A stretch of DNA of 64,000 bases from Microbacterium foliorum (GTDB lineage Bacteria > Actinomycetota > Actinomycetes > Actinomycetales > Microbacteriaceae). The stretch lies in the NCBI RefSeq assembly GCF_003367705.1, contig NZ_CP031425.1:2108001-2172000 (forward strand), written 5' to 3'. The notes beneath the pieces are model-generated. The model ran no database searches, was not told the DNA's origin, and saw only the letters and a program-made list of their open reading frames with translations. Positions 45,772 to 56,150 of the stretch are shown in pieces; the stretch's first letter is position 1, and every line of letters starts with the position of its first letter. Position numbers and translations under genes: made by a program.

Positions 45772-47820
45772 ATGACCGACGACTCGAACCCTCTGCTCCA
45801 GCCGTCCGCACTCCCCTACGGACTGCCCGACTTCGCCACGATCCGCGCAGAGCACTACCTGCCCGCGTTCGAGACGGCGTTCGCCCGGCATCTCACCGAG
45901 ATATCCCGGATCACCATGGTGCGCTCGATGCCGACCTTCGAGAACACCATCGAAGCCCTCGAACGGTCCGGCGAGCTGCTCGACCGCGTGGCCCACACGT
46001 TCTACACCGTCACGTCGGCGGATGCGACGACCGAGGTCCAGGACATCGACGAGAAGCTCGCCCCGCTGATGGCCGCGCATCAGGACGCGATCACCCTCGA
46101 CTCCGCGCTCTACTGGCGCGTGCAGCAGGTGCACGCGCAGCTCGACCGACTGGAGCTCGATGACGAGCAGCGGTATCTCGTCGAGCGCCACCATCGGGAG
46201 ATGACGCTCGCCGGGGCTGGGCTCGACGACGAGCACAAGGCACGCCTCACCGCGCTGAACCAGCAGCTGTCGACCCTCACCAACACCTTCGAGCGCAACC
46301 TGCTGAACGACACCAACGATCTGGCTGTCGTCTTCGACTCGGCCGACCAGCTCGCAGGTCTCAGCTCCGGCGAGCTCTCGGCCGCGCGTCGAGCCGCCGC
46401 CGACAGGGACATCGACGGGTACCTCATCGCGCTGCCTCTGTTCACCGGGCACCCCTACCTGGCCCAGCTGTGCGATCGCACGTCGCGGCGCCGTATCCTC
46501 GACGCATCGCGCGCCCGTGGCTCGCGTGACAACGCGCACGACAACCGCCCCGTCCTGCGGGAGATCGTGCGCCTGCGCGCCGAGCGCGCCGCGCTGCTCG
46601 GGTTCTCCTCCCACGCCGCGTACGTCACCGCCGACGAGACCGCAGGCACCCCGGATGCCGTCGAGGACATGCTCCGTGCTCTCGCCGCCCCCTCGGCCCG
46701 CAACGCGCGAGCGGAGCAGGCGGAGCTGCAGTCGATCGTCGACGAGACCGAGGCCGACCCCTTCACCGTCGAGGCGCACGACTGGGCGTTCTACACCGAG
46801 AAGGTCCGCACGGCGAGGTATGACATCGACACCAGCGCACTGCGGCCCTGGTTCGAGGCCGAGCGGGTGCTGCAGGACGGCGTCTTCTTCGCCGCCACGC
46901 GGCTCTACGGCGTCACCTTCAGCGAGCGGCACGACCTGGTCGCCTATCACCCGGGAGCCCGGGTGTTCGAGGTGCGCAACGCCGACGGGAGCGAGCTCGG
47001 TCTGTACGTGCTCGACCTCTACACGCGCGACTCGAAGCGCGGTGGCGCCTGGATGAACCCGATCGTCAGCCAGTCGCGTCTCCGGGCCACATCTCCGGTC
47101 GTGGTCAACAACCTCAACGTCCCGCTCCCCGGCGACGGAGAACCGACCCTGCTGACACTCGACGAGGTCACCACGCTGTTCCACGAGTTCGGGCATGCCC
47201 TGCACGGCCTGTTCGCGGAGGTGACGTATCCGCACTTCGCCGGAACCAACGTCTTCCGCGACTTCGTCGAGTTCCCCAGCCAGGTGAACGAGATGTGGAT
47301 CCTGTGGCCGGAGGTGCTCGACAACTACGCGCGTCATCACGTGAGCGGTGAGCCGCTCGACCCGGCCGTCGTGGAGCGCCTGCGGGCCACCGAGACCTTC
47401 GATCAGGGCCATGCCACCAGCGAGTACCTCGCCGCCGCGTGGCTCGACCAGGCATGGCATCGCATCGGTGTGGATGTCGAGATCGCCGACGTCGCGGAGT
47501 TCGAGGCCGCGGCACTCGCGGACATCGGGCTCGACAACCCCGTCGTGCCGACCCGTTACTCGTCGACCTACTTCGCCCACGTGTTCTCGGGCGGATACAG
47601 CGCCGGGTACTACTCCTACATCTGGAGCGAGGTGCTCGACGCCGACACCGTCGAGTGGTTCCGCGACAACGGCGGGCTCACCCGCGAGAACGGTGACCGG
47701 TTCCGGGCACGCCTGCTCGGCGTCGGCGGCTCGAAGGACCCGCTCGAGGCGTACCACGACTTCCGTGGCCGCTCCGCGGACATCGCCCCCCTGCTGAAAC
47801 GGCGAGGTCTCGAGGCCTGA
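45772..47820 (+). CDS. M3-family metallopeptidase (Dcp/oligopeptidase A type)
   Basis: This 682-residue zinc peptidase trims oligopeptides in the cytoplasm. The metal motif is TLFHEFGHALHGLFAEVTYP (HEFGH, with a downstream glutamate), and FVEFPSQVNEMWI and YSSTYFAHVFSGGYSAGYYSYIWSEVL form the C-terminal substrate cleft typical of the M3A group. The length fits dipeptidyl carboxypeptidase or oligopeptidase A; the two cannot be separated by eye. No signal peptide is present. Transcription is probably leaderless. Confidence 0.93.
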   Translation: MTDDSNPLLQPSALPYGLPDFATIRAEHYLPAFETAFARHLTEISRITMVRSMPTFENTIEALERSGELLDRVAHTFYTVTSADATTEVQDIDEKLAPLMAAHQDAITLDSALYWRVQQVHAQLDRLELDDEQRYLVERHHREMTLAGAGLDDEHKARLTALNQQLSTLTNTFERNLLNDTNDLAVVFDSADQLAGLSSGELSAARRAAADRDIDGYLIALPLFTGHPYLAQLCDRTSRRRILDASRARGSRDNAHDNRPVLREIVRLRAERAALLGFSSHAAYVTADETAGTPDAVEDMLRALAAPSARNARAEQAELQSIVDETEADPFTVEAHDWAFYTEKVRTARYDIDTSALRPWFEAERVLQDGVFFAATRLYGVTFSERHDLVAYHPGARVFEVRNADGSELGLYVLDLYTRDSKRGGAWMNPIVSQSRLRATSPVVVNNLNVPLPGDGEPTLLTLDEVTTLFHEFGHALHGLFAEVTYPHFAGTNVFRDFVEFPSQVNEMWILWPEVLDNYARHHVSGEPLDPAVVERLRATETFDQGHATSEYLAAAWLDQAWHRIGVDVEIADVAEFEAAALADIGLDNPVVPTRYSSTYFAHVFSGGYSAGYYSYIWSEVLDADTVEWFRDNGGLTRENGDRFRARLLGVGGSKDPLEAYHDFRGRSADIAPLLKRRGLEA

Positions 47821-47826
47821 CCGTCC

Positions 47827-47857
47827 GCCCGCGGCGCGGTTCCCGTCCGCCGCGGGC
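47827..47857. terminator. Hairpin between convergent M3 peptidase and Nudix genes
   Basis: A perfect 10-bp stem GCCCGCGGCG/CGCCGCGGGC with an 11-base loop, likely bidirectional. Confidence 0.55.
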
Positions 47858-47859
47858 GC

Positions 47860-48392
47860 TCAGCGGCCCATCAGCTCCATCGCCTTGTACCAGGTGAGCT
47901 GGTGATAGCTCTGGGCGAGGTGCTCGCCGAGGCCGTCGACGGAGACGATGTGCACGGCAATCGCCTCGCTCTCGTCGAGCGTCTGGTCCGAGACGCGGAC
48001 GCAGCCGCGCGCGAGAAAGTGATGCACGCGGTTGGTGTGGTTGCCGAAGTTCGCCCAGGTGGATCCGAGTCCGACGATCTCTTGCGCCTCGAACCCCGTC
48101 TCTTCGCGCAGCTCCCGCGCCGCTGCCGCGATCGACGCTTCGCCGGCTTCGACGCCGCCCCCGATCGTCCCCACGGCGATGATCCCCGCTCCGTGACGGT
48201 ATTCCTCGACGACGATCGCGTTGCCGTCGACGTCCAGTGCGAGCACGGAGATCCAGTCCCCGTACTCGAGCACGTAGTAGGGCGCGATCCGGAGATCCTC
48301 CGCATCACGGCAATCGTCGGCTCGCACGCGGATCCAGCGGTCGGCGACGACGATCTCGCTGTCGACGACCCGCCAGGGAGCGGGAGGCCGGC

Positions 48393-48396
<4 letters not shown>
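47860..48396 (-). CDS. Nudix hydrolase
   Basis: This 178-residue protein has the Nudix box [26 protein letters not shown], with the REL..EETG metal-binding helix. The pattern, including ADP-ribose-type [13 protein letters not shown] upstream, is like ADP-ribose pyrophosphatase-type members, but the substrate is not certain. The GTG start overlaps the clpX stop (GTGA), so it is co-translated with clpX. Confidence 0.87.
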
Positions 48397-49661
<1,265 letters not shown>

Positions 49662-49786
49662 GCGCGTCCTCCTAGGGGGATCCAGAGATCGTCTACTGAG
49701 CCTAACCGGTGCATCCGACACCGGGACGCATTGGAGCATCGGCGCAGATCTCGAGTCCGTATCGACATCGCCACCGAGACGACGAA

Positions 49787-49817
49787 GGCCCGTCGCGCAG
49801 GATCTGCGCGACGGGCC
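49787..49817 (-). terminator. Terminator of the deo/ALDH operon
   Basis: A perfect 14-bp stem (GGCCCGTCGCGCAG with its complement) around a GAT loop, followed on the minus strand by TTCGTCGTC. Confidence 0.8.
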
Positions 49818-49832
49818 GTGCTGTCGATCGAC

Positions 49833-50684
49833 TCAGACCATGCTCTTGGTGTGCCAGACCGTCTTCATCTCGGTGAACGCGCCGATCCGCTCGGGCGATG
49901 CGGTCACCGGCCCGGGGGTGAGCACGCGCGTCAGCGTCTCGGCGGCGGCGATCTGCATGTCGATCCAGTCGAGATCACCGGCCCCGGCCAGGTCGAGGGC
50001 GTTGACGTCCTGGTGCGAGGCGAGCCACGGCGCCATCTCGGCGGGAGAACCCGTGAGCACGTTGACCACTCCCCCCGGCACGTCGCTCGTGGCGAGCACC
50101 TCTGCGAGGCTGATCGCGGAGAGCGGATGCCGCTCGCTCGCGATCACGACGACGGTGTTGCCCGCGACGAGCGCAGGCGCCACGACCGACACCAGCCCGA
50201 GGAGCGCCGAGTCCTGGGGTGCCACGATCGCGACGACGCCGGTCGGCTCGGGAACCGAGATGTTGAAGTACGGGCCGGAGACGGGGTTCGCGTTGCCCGC
50301 GACCTGTGCGTACTTGTCGCACCACCCGGCGTACCAGACCCAGAGATCGATGGCCTCGTCGACCTGCGCGGCGGCCGCCGATGCCGACACGCCCTCCTGC
50401 GCGGTGATCTCGTCGATGAACTGCGCGCGGCGGCCCTCGAGCACCTCGGCGACCCGGTAGAGCACCTGTCCCCGGTTGTAGGCGGTCGCTCCCGACCAGC
50501 CCTTGACCGCGGAGCGGGCGGCGACGACCGCGTCACGGGCGTCCTTGCGGGAGCCCTGGGCGGCGTTCGCGAGGAACGCGCCCTTGGCGGACAGCACCTC
50601 GTAGGTGCGCCCGGACTCGCTGCGCGGGAAGGCTCCGCCGATGGCGAGCTTGTACGTCTTCGGAACAGTCAGTCTCTTGCTCAT
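49833..50684 (-). CDS. Short aldehyde dehydrogenase-like protein lacking the catalytic domain
   Basis: This 283-residue protein matches the N-terminal NAD-binding half of the ALDH superfamily: PEPTGVVAIVAPQDSALLGLVSVVAPALVAGNTVVVIASE and GGVVNVLTGSPAEM. It ends before the catalytic cysteine, so it cannot be an active dehydrogenase alone. Its start overlaps the preceding ALDH stop (ATGA). ALDH16 proteins consist of one complete ALDH domain and one truncated, cysteine-less ALDH domain; this gene pair looks like ALDH16 split in two. It is in frame and complete, not an eroded pseudogene. Confidence 0.85.
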   Translation of the reverse strand: MSKRLTVPKTYKLAIGGAFPRSESGRTYEVLSAKGAFLANAAQGSRKDARDAVVAARSAVKGWSGATAYNRGQVLYRVAEVLEGRRAQFIDEITAQEGVSASAAAAQVDEAIDLWVWYAGWCDKYAQVAGNANPVSGPYFNISVPEPTGVVAIVAPQDSALLGLVSVVAPALVAGNTVVVIASERHPLSAISLAEVLATSDVPGGVVNVLTGSPAEMAPWLASHQDVNALDLAGAGDLDWIDMQIAAAETLTRVLTPGPVTASPERIGAFTEMKTVWHTKSMV

Positions 50685-52123
50685 GCTGCGGATCCCTTCA
50701 GGTAGGCGGTGAGGCCCTGGCGTCCGCCCTCGCGGCCGTATCCGGACTCCTTGTAGCCGCCGAACGGGCTCGACGGATCGAAGCGGTTGAACGTGTTGGC
50801 CCAGATGACGCCCGCGCGCAGGCGGTCGGCGACCGCGAGGATCCGCGACCCCTTGTCCGACCAGATGCCCGCCGACAGGCCGTACGGCGTGTTGTTGGCC
50901 TTGGCGATGGCCTCTGCGGGGGTGCGGAAGGTCAGCACCGACAGCACGGGTCCGAACACCTCGTCGCGTGCGATCCGATGCGAGGCCTCGACGCCGGTGA
51001 AGATCGTCGGCGCGAACCAGAACCCCTTGTCGGGAATCGCGCAGTCCGCCGTCCAGCGCTCCGCACCCTCGGCCTCGCCGATGTCGCTGAGCTCACGGAT
51101 GCGGGCGAGCTGCGCCGACGAGTTGATCGCACCGATGTCGGTGTTCTTGTCGAGCGGGTCGCCGAGACGCAGCGTCGACAGGCGGTTCTTCAGACGATCG
51201 ATGACCTCGTCGTGGATCGACTCCTGCACGAGCAGACGGCTTCCGGCGCAGCACACGTGCCCCTGGTTGAAGAAGATGCCGTTGACGATCCCCTCGACCG
51301 CCTGGTCGATCGGCGCGTCATCGAACACGATGTTCGCGGCCTTGCCGCCGAGCTCGAGCGTGAGCTTCTTGTTCGTTCCCGCGACGGCCCTCGCGATGTC
51401 GCGGCCCACTCCGGTCGAGCCGGTGAACGCGACCTTGTCGACGTCCGGGTGGCGCACGAGGGTGGCCCCCGTCGCACCGGCGCCCGTGATGATGTTCACG
51501 ACGCCCGCGGGCAGGTCGGCCTGCTGCAGGATCTCGGCGAAGATGAGCGCGGTGAGCGGGGTCGTCTCGGCGGGCTTGAGCACGACCGTGTTGCCGGCCG
51601 CCAGAGCGGGAGCGACCTTCCACGCCAGCATCAGCAGCGGGAAGTTCCACGGGATGATCTGCCCCGCGACGCCGAGCGCGCGGGGGTCTGCACCGAGGCC
51701 CGCGTGGTCGAGCTTGTCCGCCCAGCCCGCGTAGTAGAAGAACCAGGATGCGACGAGAGGCACGTCGACGTCACGGCTCTCCTTGATCGGCTTGCCGTTG
51801 TCGAGGCTCTCGGCGACCGCGAGCTCGCGAGCACGCTCCTGCACGAGACGGGCGATGCGGAACAGGTACTTTCCTCGATCGCGACCGCTCATCTTCGACC
51901 AGGTCTTCTCGTATGCACGACGGGCGGCGGCGACGGCGCGGTCGACGTCCTCATCGGACGCCGAGGCGATCTCCGCGATGCGGCTCTCGTCGGCGGGTGA
52001 GATGGTGGCGAAGCTCGAGCCCGAGCCGTCGACGAACTCGCCGTCGATGAACAGCCCGTAGCTGTCCTTGAGGTTGAGGACTGCCTTCGACTCCGGTGCC
52101 GGAGCGTATTCCAGGAATGACAT
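50681..52123 (-). CDS. Aldehyde dehydrogenase (ALDH16-like catalytic half)
   Basis: This 480-residue enzyme has the full ALDH fold, with the conserved PWNFPLLMLAWKVAPALAAGN, KPAETTPLTAL, FTGSTGVGRDI, the glutamate loop LELGGKAANIVFDD and the catalytic cysteine pair C291-C292 in GHVCCAGSR. It lies between deoC and the short ALDH gene and is coupled to the latter, so deoxyribose or acetaldehyde metabolism is a good guess. The natural aldehyde is unknown. Confidence 0.93.
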   Translation of the reverse strand: MSFLEYAPAPESKAVLNLKDSYGLFIDGEFVDGSGSSFATISPADESRIAEIASASDEDVDRAVAAARRAYEKTWSKMSGRDRGKYLFRIARLVQERARELAVAESLDNGKPIKESRDVDVPLVASWFFYYAGWADKLDHAGLGADPRALGVAGQIIPWNFPLLMLAWKVAPALAAGNTVVLKPAETTPLTALIFAEILQQADLPAGVVNIITGAGATGATLVRHPDVDKVAFTGSTGVGRDIARAVAGTNKKLTLELGGKAANIVFDDAPIDQAVEGIVNGIFFNQGHVCCAGSRLLVQESIHDEVIDRLKNRLSTLRLGDPLDKNTDIGAINSSAQLARIRELSDIGEAEGAERWTADCAIPDKGFWFAPTIFTGVEASHRIARDEVFGPVLSVLTFRTPAEAIAKANNTPYGLSAGIWSDKGSRILAVADRLRAGVIWANTFNRFDPSSPFGGYKESGYGREGGRQGLTAYLKGSAA

Positions 52124-52133
52124 ATGAGGGTTC

Positions 52134-53135
52134 CTAGTCGATCGTGACGTAGTCGGGGCCGGAGTAGTGTCCGGTGGTGAGCTTCTGACGCTGCAGCAGC
52201 ACGTCGTTCAGAAGGCTGGAGGCGCCGAAGCGGAACAGGTGCGGCTGGAGCCACTCCTCGCCCACGGTCTCGGCGACGGTGACGAGGTACTTCACCGCGT
52301 CCTTCGAGGCGCGGATCCCCCCGGCGGGCTTGACCCCGATGCGCTCCCCGGTGCCACGATGCCAGTCGCGCACGGTCTCGAGCATGAGCAGCGTGGTGGG
52401 AAGAGTGGCGGCGGGCTGCACCTTGCCGGTCGACGTCTTGATGAAATCGCCACCCGCCAGGATGCCGAGCCACGAGGCCCGCTTGATGTTGTCGTACGTG
52501 TTGAGCTCGCCCGTCTCGAGGATGACCTTGAGCGAGGCGTAGGACCCGTCGGCTCGGCGGCACGCCTCCTTGACCTGTGCGATCTGGTCGTAGACGAGAC
52601 CGTAGCGGCCCGACAGGAACGCGCCCCGGTCGATCACCATGTCGATCTCGTCCGCCCCGGCGGCCACGGCCTCGGCGGTGTCCGCGAGCTTGATCGCCAG
52701 CGACGACCGTCCGCTCGGGAACGCCGTGGCCACGGCGGCCACCGAGATGAGACCGTCGTCGGGGTCGCCATGCAGGTCGCCGAGGGCGGCGACGGCGTCG
52801 CCCACCATGTCGCCGTACACGCAGACGGCGGCGACCCGGGGGGTCGACGGATCCGCGGCATCCGGGTTCTTCGCCTTTGCGACCAGCGAGCGCACCTTGC
52901 CGGGCGTGTCCGAGCCCTCGAGGGTCGTGAGGTCGATCAGCTTGATGATGGTGTCCAGCGCCCACGCCTTGGACGTGGTCTTGATGGACCGCGTTCCGAG
53001 GCCCGCGGCGCGCTGCTCGAGTCCCACGGCGTCGACGCCGGGGAGGCCGTGCAGGAATCTGCGGAGTGTGGCGTCGTCCGGCTCACCGCCGAGGACGTCC
53101 ACCGCCGCTCTGCGGCTGAGTTCTTGGGTCGTCAC
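52134..53135 (-). CDS. deoC: Deoxyribose-phosphate aldolase
   Basis: This 333-residue aldolase splits deoxyribose 5-phosphate into acetaldehyde and glyceraldehyde 3-phosphate. The Schiff-base lysine is K233 in GDFIKTSTGKVQ, helped by K269 (IGVKPAGGIRAS), with SLKVILETGEL on the neighbouring strand. It is of the long bacterial form. Acetaldehyde from this reaction is a natural substrate for the adjacent ALDH. The GTG start overlaps the regulator stop (GTGA). Confidence 0.94.
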   Translation of the reverse strand: MTTQELSRRAAVDVLGGEPDDATLRRFLHGLPGVDAVGLEQRAAGLGTRSIKTTSKAWALDTIIKLIDLTTLEGSDTPGKVRSLVAKAKNPDAADPSTPRVAAVCVYGDMVGDAVAALGDLHGDPDDGLISVAAVATAFPSGRSSLAIKLADTAEAVAAGADEIDMVIDRGAFLSGRYGLVYDQIAQVKEACRRADGSYASLKVILETGELNTYDNIKRASWLGILAGGDFIKTSTGKVQPAATLPTTLLMLETVRDWHRGTGERIGVKPAGGIRASKDAVKYLVTVAETVGEEWLQPHLFRFGASSLLNDVLLQRQKLTTGHYSGPDYVTID

Positions 53136-54067
53136 TGTTCCTCCAACAATGCTCGTGCTGTGGTCTCATCGGTCACGAGGACGCTGCACAGGCCGCTGGA
53201 GACGACCGTGCGTGCGATGTCGTGTTTGGCGTCACCGGCGGTGACGAAGATCGAGCGCTCGGCGCCGCGGAGCCGGCTGAGCTCCACCCCGACCGTGCGG
53301 GCGTCGAGCTGCGGGTCGACGACGTTGCCGTCGGCGTCGATGTACCTCCCGAGCACGTCGCCGACGGCGCCGCGTCGGGCGAGCTCCTCGACGTCGGATG
53401 CCGTGAGGTATCCGTTCTCCACGTGCGCGGAGGTGGCGTCGCAGGGCCCTGCGGTGAAGAGGAAGGCCTGGGCCTCGGCGGCCTCCTCGAGAACCGCCGC
53501 GACGGTGCGGTCGGATTCGATGGCCTGCTTGGTCTCGACCCGTTCCAGGATCGCGGGGCTGGGAAGCAGCGAGACGTGCCCGGATGCGCGCTGCGCGATC
53601 GTCACGGCGAGGCCGGCGGCCCCGCCGGAACGCCGGTTCAGGCTCACGCCTCCGTTGAGCTGCACGACGGTCACCCCGGTGGCCCAGCCTTCCGGCAGCG
53701 CTTCGGCGACCGCACGGAGCGTGCGTCCCCAGCTGACGCCGAGCGTGCGGGGAACGGGTCGCATCGCGGTGAGGAAATCGGCCGCGGCCTGGGCGACCCT
53801 CTCGAGGGTGCCGTCGTCGCCGTCCGGTGCGGGAACCACGATGGCCGCGGTCAGCCCGTGTCGCTCGACGAGCTGACGCTCCAACCCGAGCCGACGGGCG
53901 CGCGGGTGCACGATCTCGATCCGGACGATGCCGCGCTCACGCGCCTGCGTCAGCAGGCGTCCCACCTTCCAGCGCGAGAGCCCGAGGAGGGCGCCGATCT
54001 CGTCCTGTGTCTTGTCCTCGTCGTAGTAGAGCTCTGCGACGCGGACCATGGTGAGTTCGTCTTCCAC
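53132..54067 (-). CDS. SorC/DeoR-type transcriptional regulator
   Basis: This 311-residue regulator has an N-terminal helix-turn-helix (MVRVAELYYDEDKTQDEIGALLGLSRWKVGRLL, about residues 7-39) and a C-terminal sugar-phosphate-binding domain of the SorC family (PRTLGVSWGRTL, then NGGVSLNRRSGG). SorC-type DeoR proteins repress nucleoside/deoxyribose catabolism and are relieved by phosphorylated deoxyribose. I chose the GTG at 54067 because AAGGAGG lies five bases before it; an ATG at 54082 would put the start next to the -10 hexamer. Confidence 0.88.
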   Translation of the reverse strand: MEDELTMVRVAELYYDEDKTQDEIGALLGLSRWKVGRLLTQARERGIVRIEIVHPRARRLGLERQLVERHGLTAAIVVPAPDGDDGTLERVAQAAADFLTAMRPVPRTLGVSWGRTLRAVAEALPEGWATGVTVVQLNGGVSLNRRSGGAAGLAVTIAQRASGHVSLLPSPAILERVETKQAIESDRTVAAVLEEAAEAQAFLFTAGPCDATSAHVENGYLTASDVEELARRGAVGDVLGRYIDADGNVVDPQLDARTVGVELSRLRGAERSIFVTAGDAKHDIARTVVSSGLCSVLVTDETTARALLEEQ

Positions 54068-54087
54068 GGCATCCTCCTTCATGCTCC

Positions 54088-54093
54088 AGTGTA
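54088..54093 (-). promoter_or_regulatory. -10 hexamer of the deo operon
   Basis: TACACT on the minus strand, about 20 bp before the GTG at 54067, so the AAGGAGG ribosome site would lie at the start of the transcript. Confidence 0.45.
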
Positions 54094-54122
54094 TGACCGG
54101 AACACCGTTCGCGCACCCTCCC

Positions 54123-54134
54123 GCTCATATGAGC
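54123..54134. promoter_or_regulatory. Candidate operator of the SorC regulator
   Basis: The perfect palindrome GCTCATATGAGC lies about 30 bp upstream of the -10 hexamer and 55 bp before the regulator start. Its centre and half-site (TGAGC) fit an HTH-dimer binding site. Confidence 0.5.
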
Positions 54135-54188
54135 AAGTACTGCCTGTCGGCGCGCACATCCGTCGAATCGAGTCCCGCATACGAAGAA

Positions 54189-54216
54189 AGGACGCCGGCC
54201 CGAAGGCCGACGTCCT
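54189..54216 (-). terminator. Terminator of the clpP1P2 operon
   Basis: An 11-of-12-bp stem (AGGACGCCGGCC with one mismatch) around a CGAA loop is followed on the minus strand by CTTTCTTCGT, a weak T-rich end. Confidence 0.75.
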
Positions 54217-54231
54217 GTCCGATCGCAGTGA

Positions 54232-54873
54232 TCAGGCGCGCTTGCGCGAGGTGAGCACCTGGTCGACGATGCCGTAGTCGAGCGCCTCAGCGGCCGAGAG
54301 GATCTTGTCGCGGTCGATGTCGCGGTTGACCTGCTCGACGGGCTTGCCGGTGTGGCGAGCCATGGTCTCCTCGAGCCAGGTGCGCATCCGGAGGATCTCC
54401 GCGGCCTGGATCTCGATGTCGGAGGCCTGGCCGTGCCCGGCCTCGCCCATCGCCGGCTGGTGCATGAGCACGCGGGCGTTGGGCAGTGCGAGACGCTTGC
54501 CGGGGTGACCGCCCGCGAGCAGCACGGAGGCAGCCGACGCCGCCTGGCCGAGCACCACTGTCTGGATCTGCGGCGCGACATACTGCATCGTGTCGTAGAT
54601 CGCCGTCATCGCGGTGAACGAACCACCGGGCGAGTTGATGTACATCGTGATGTCGCGCTCGGAGTCCTGGCTCTCGAGAACAAGCAGCTGCGCCATCACG
54701 TCGTCGGCCGACGCGTCGTCGACCTGCACGCCGAGGAAGATCACGCGATCTTCGAACAGCTTGTTGTACGGATCCTGACGCTTGAAGCCGTAGGCCGTGC
54801 GCTCCTCGAACTGAGGAAGCACATAGCGGCTGGAGGGCAGGTCGCCGGCAGAGCGGAAGGTGGGTGAGTACAT
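54232..54873 (-). CDS. clpP2: ATP-dependent Clp protease proteolytic subunit (ClpP2-like)
   Basis: This 213-residue serine peptidase has its active-site serine at 113 ([11 protein letters not shown]) and histidine at 138 (LMHQPAMG), with an aspartate in the C-terminal part. The GQAASAAS motif is as in mycobacterial ClpP2. It would pair with ClpP1 into a mixed 14-mer. It starts 21 bp after clpP1 and ends before a terminator. A GAAAGGA ribosome site precedes the ATG. Confidence 0.93.
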   Translation of the reverse strand: MYSPTFRSAGDLPSSRYVLPQFEERTAYGFKRQDPYNKLFEDRVIFLGVQVDDASADDVMAQLLVLESQDSERDITMYINSPGGSFTAMTAIYDTMQYVAPQIQTVVLGQAASAASVLLAGGHPGKRLALPNARVLMHQPAMGEAGHGQASDIEIQAAEILRMRTWLEETMARHTGKPVEQVNRDIDRDKILSAAEALDYGIVDQVLTSRKRA

Positions 54874-54893
54874 GAGAGTCCTTTCGCTTTCCG

Positions 54894-55490
54894 TTACTTG
54901 TTGTCCTGGTCGGTTCCGCCGCCGCCGATGACGTCGGTGGCCGAGTCGCGGATGTGGTCGACGAAGCCGTACTCGAGCGCCTCGTCGGCGGTGAACCAGC
55001 GGTCGCGGTCACCGTCGGCGTTGATCTGCTCGACCGACTTGCCGGTCTGCGCCGCGGTGATCTCGGCGAGCCGGTTCTTCATCGACGTGATCAGCTGCGC
55101 CTGCGTCTGGATGTCGCTCGACGTTCCGCCGAAGCCACCGTGCGGCTGGTGCAGCAGCACGCGGGCGTTCGGGGTGATGTATCGCTTGCCCTTGGTGCCC
55201 GCGGTCAGCAGCAGCTGTCCCATGGACGCCGCCATGCCGATGCCGACCGTGACGATGTCGTTCGGCACGAACTGCATCGTGTCGTAGATCGCCATGCCGG
55301 CCGTGATCGACCCACCGGGCGAGTTGATGTAGAGGTAGATGTCCTTGTCGGAGTCTTCCGCGGCGAGAAGGAGGATCTTCGCGCAGATCTCATTGGCGTT
55401 CTCGTCGCGCACCTCCGATCCCAGCCAGATGATGCGGTCCTTCAACAGCCTGTCGAAGACGCTCGTAGCGAGGAGGGGTTCTGCAGCCAT
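54894..55490 (-). CDS. clpP1: ATP-dependent Clp protease proteolytic subunit (ClpP1-like)
   Basis: This 198-residue partner has serine S89 ([14 protein letters not shown]) and histidine H114 (LLHQPHGG) and ends with a [10 protein letters not shown] tail. The family N-terminus [14 protein letters not shown] is present. It lies between a TPR gene and clpP2, and its ATG has an AGGAG site. Both clpP genes carry full catalytic triads. Confidence 0.94.
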   Translation of the reverse strand: MAAEPLLATSVFDRLLKDRIIWLGSEVRDENANEICAKILLLAAEDSDKDIYLYINSPGGSITAGMAIYDTMQFVPNDIVTVGIGMAASMGQLLLTAGTKGKRYITPNARVLLHQPHGGFGGTSSDIQTQAQLITSMKNRLAEITAAQTGKSVEQINADGDRDRWFTADEALEYGFVDHIRDSATDVIGGGGTDQDNK

Positions 55491-55571
55491 GTCAGCTCCT
55501 GATTCCGTGTTTCAGTGATTCGAATCTACCGGCGACGACGCGGCGCTCAGGCCGTGTTCGCCGTCGGCATA

Positions 55572-56069
55572 TCAGCCGTCGAGCTCCGCGATCTCATGCG
55601 CGTACGCGGTCATCGAGCGGTGGTAGCGGGGCAGATGCGGGACGAGCGCGAGCAGCGCCACGGAAAGGCCCTGCGCGGGACGACCCGCGCTCGCCAGGAT
55701 CAGCGCGTGCACGGTCGCCACGGCGTCCCGATACGGGCCGTCCGCCGAGAGCTCCTCCTCGGCGCGGATGACGGCGAGGGCATCGTCGTGGTCGCCGAGG
55801 TTGCGCAGCGAACTCGCCAGCTGGATGACGCACTGCGGACGGTGCTCCTCGTCGAGACCCAGCGCGAGCGCACGCCGGTACAGCTCCACGGCCTCGGCGG
55901 GGCGGCCGGCGGAGTCGCGGGCGCCCGCGCGTTCGAATTCCGCGCGCGCATCATCCGTGCCGCGTTCCGCCGCGAGGGCATCGATGCGGGAGATCGTGTC
56001 ATCCCCGACCTCCTCCCCGGAGGCATCCGCCCACACCTCGTCGATCCGCTCTTCCCACGTCTTCGTCAT
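55572..56069 (-). CDS. TPR-type protein, 165 residues
   Basis: The protein is all-helical with repeated 34-residue-like units (DSAGRPAEAVELYRRALALGLDEEHRPQ, SSLRNLGDHDDALAVIRAEEEL, SAGRPAQGLSVALLALVPHLP). This matches the TPR_5 / tetratricopeptide family of actinobacteria. It may act as a binding scaffold; no catalytic residues are seen. It starts after the tig terminator, with GGAG before the ATG, and precedes clpP1 by about 80 bp. Confidence 0.8.
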   Translation of the reverse strand: MTKTWEERIDEVWADASGEEVGDDTISRIDALAAERGTDDARAEFERAGARDSAGRPAEAVELYRRALALGLDEEHRPQCVIQLASSLRNLGDHDDALAVIRAEEELSADGPYRDAVATVHALILASAGRPAQGLSVALLALVPHLPRYHRSMTAYAHEIAELDG

Positions 56070-56102
56070 CCCCTGCTCCTTCTCTGCGTCGTGCGACGAG
56101 AA

Positions 56103-56130
56103 AGGGGCGGATGCCGCAGCATCCGCCCCT
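56103..56130 (-). terminator. Terminator of tig
   Basis: A perfect 12-bp stem AGGGGCGGATGC with its complement and a CGCA loop, followed on the minus strand by TTCTCGTCG. It separates tig from the TPR gene. Confidence 0.78.
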
Positions 56131-56150
56131 CTCTCAGAGATCGTGTCCGA

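Noticed and set aside
49833..50684. Short ALDH gene considered as a truncated pseudogene
   Set aside because: It is in frame, starts by an ATGA overlap with its partner, has ordinary codon use and matches the known truncated second domain of ALDH16.
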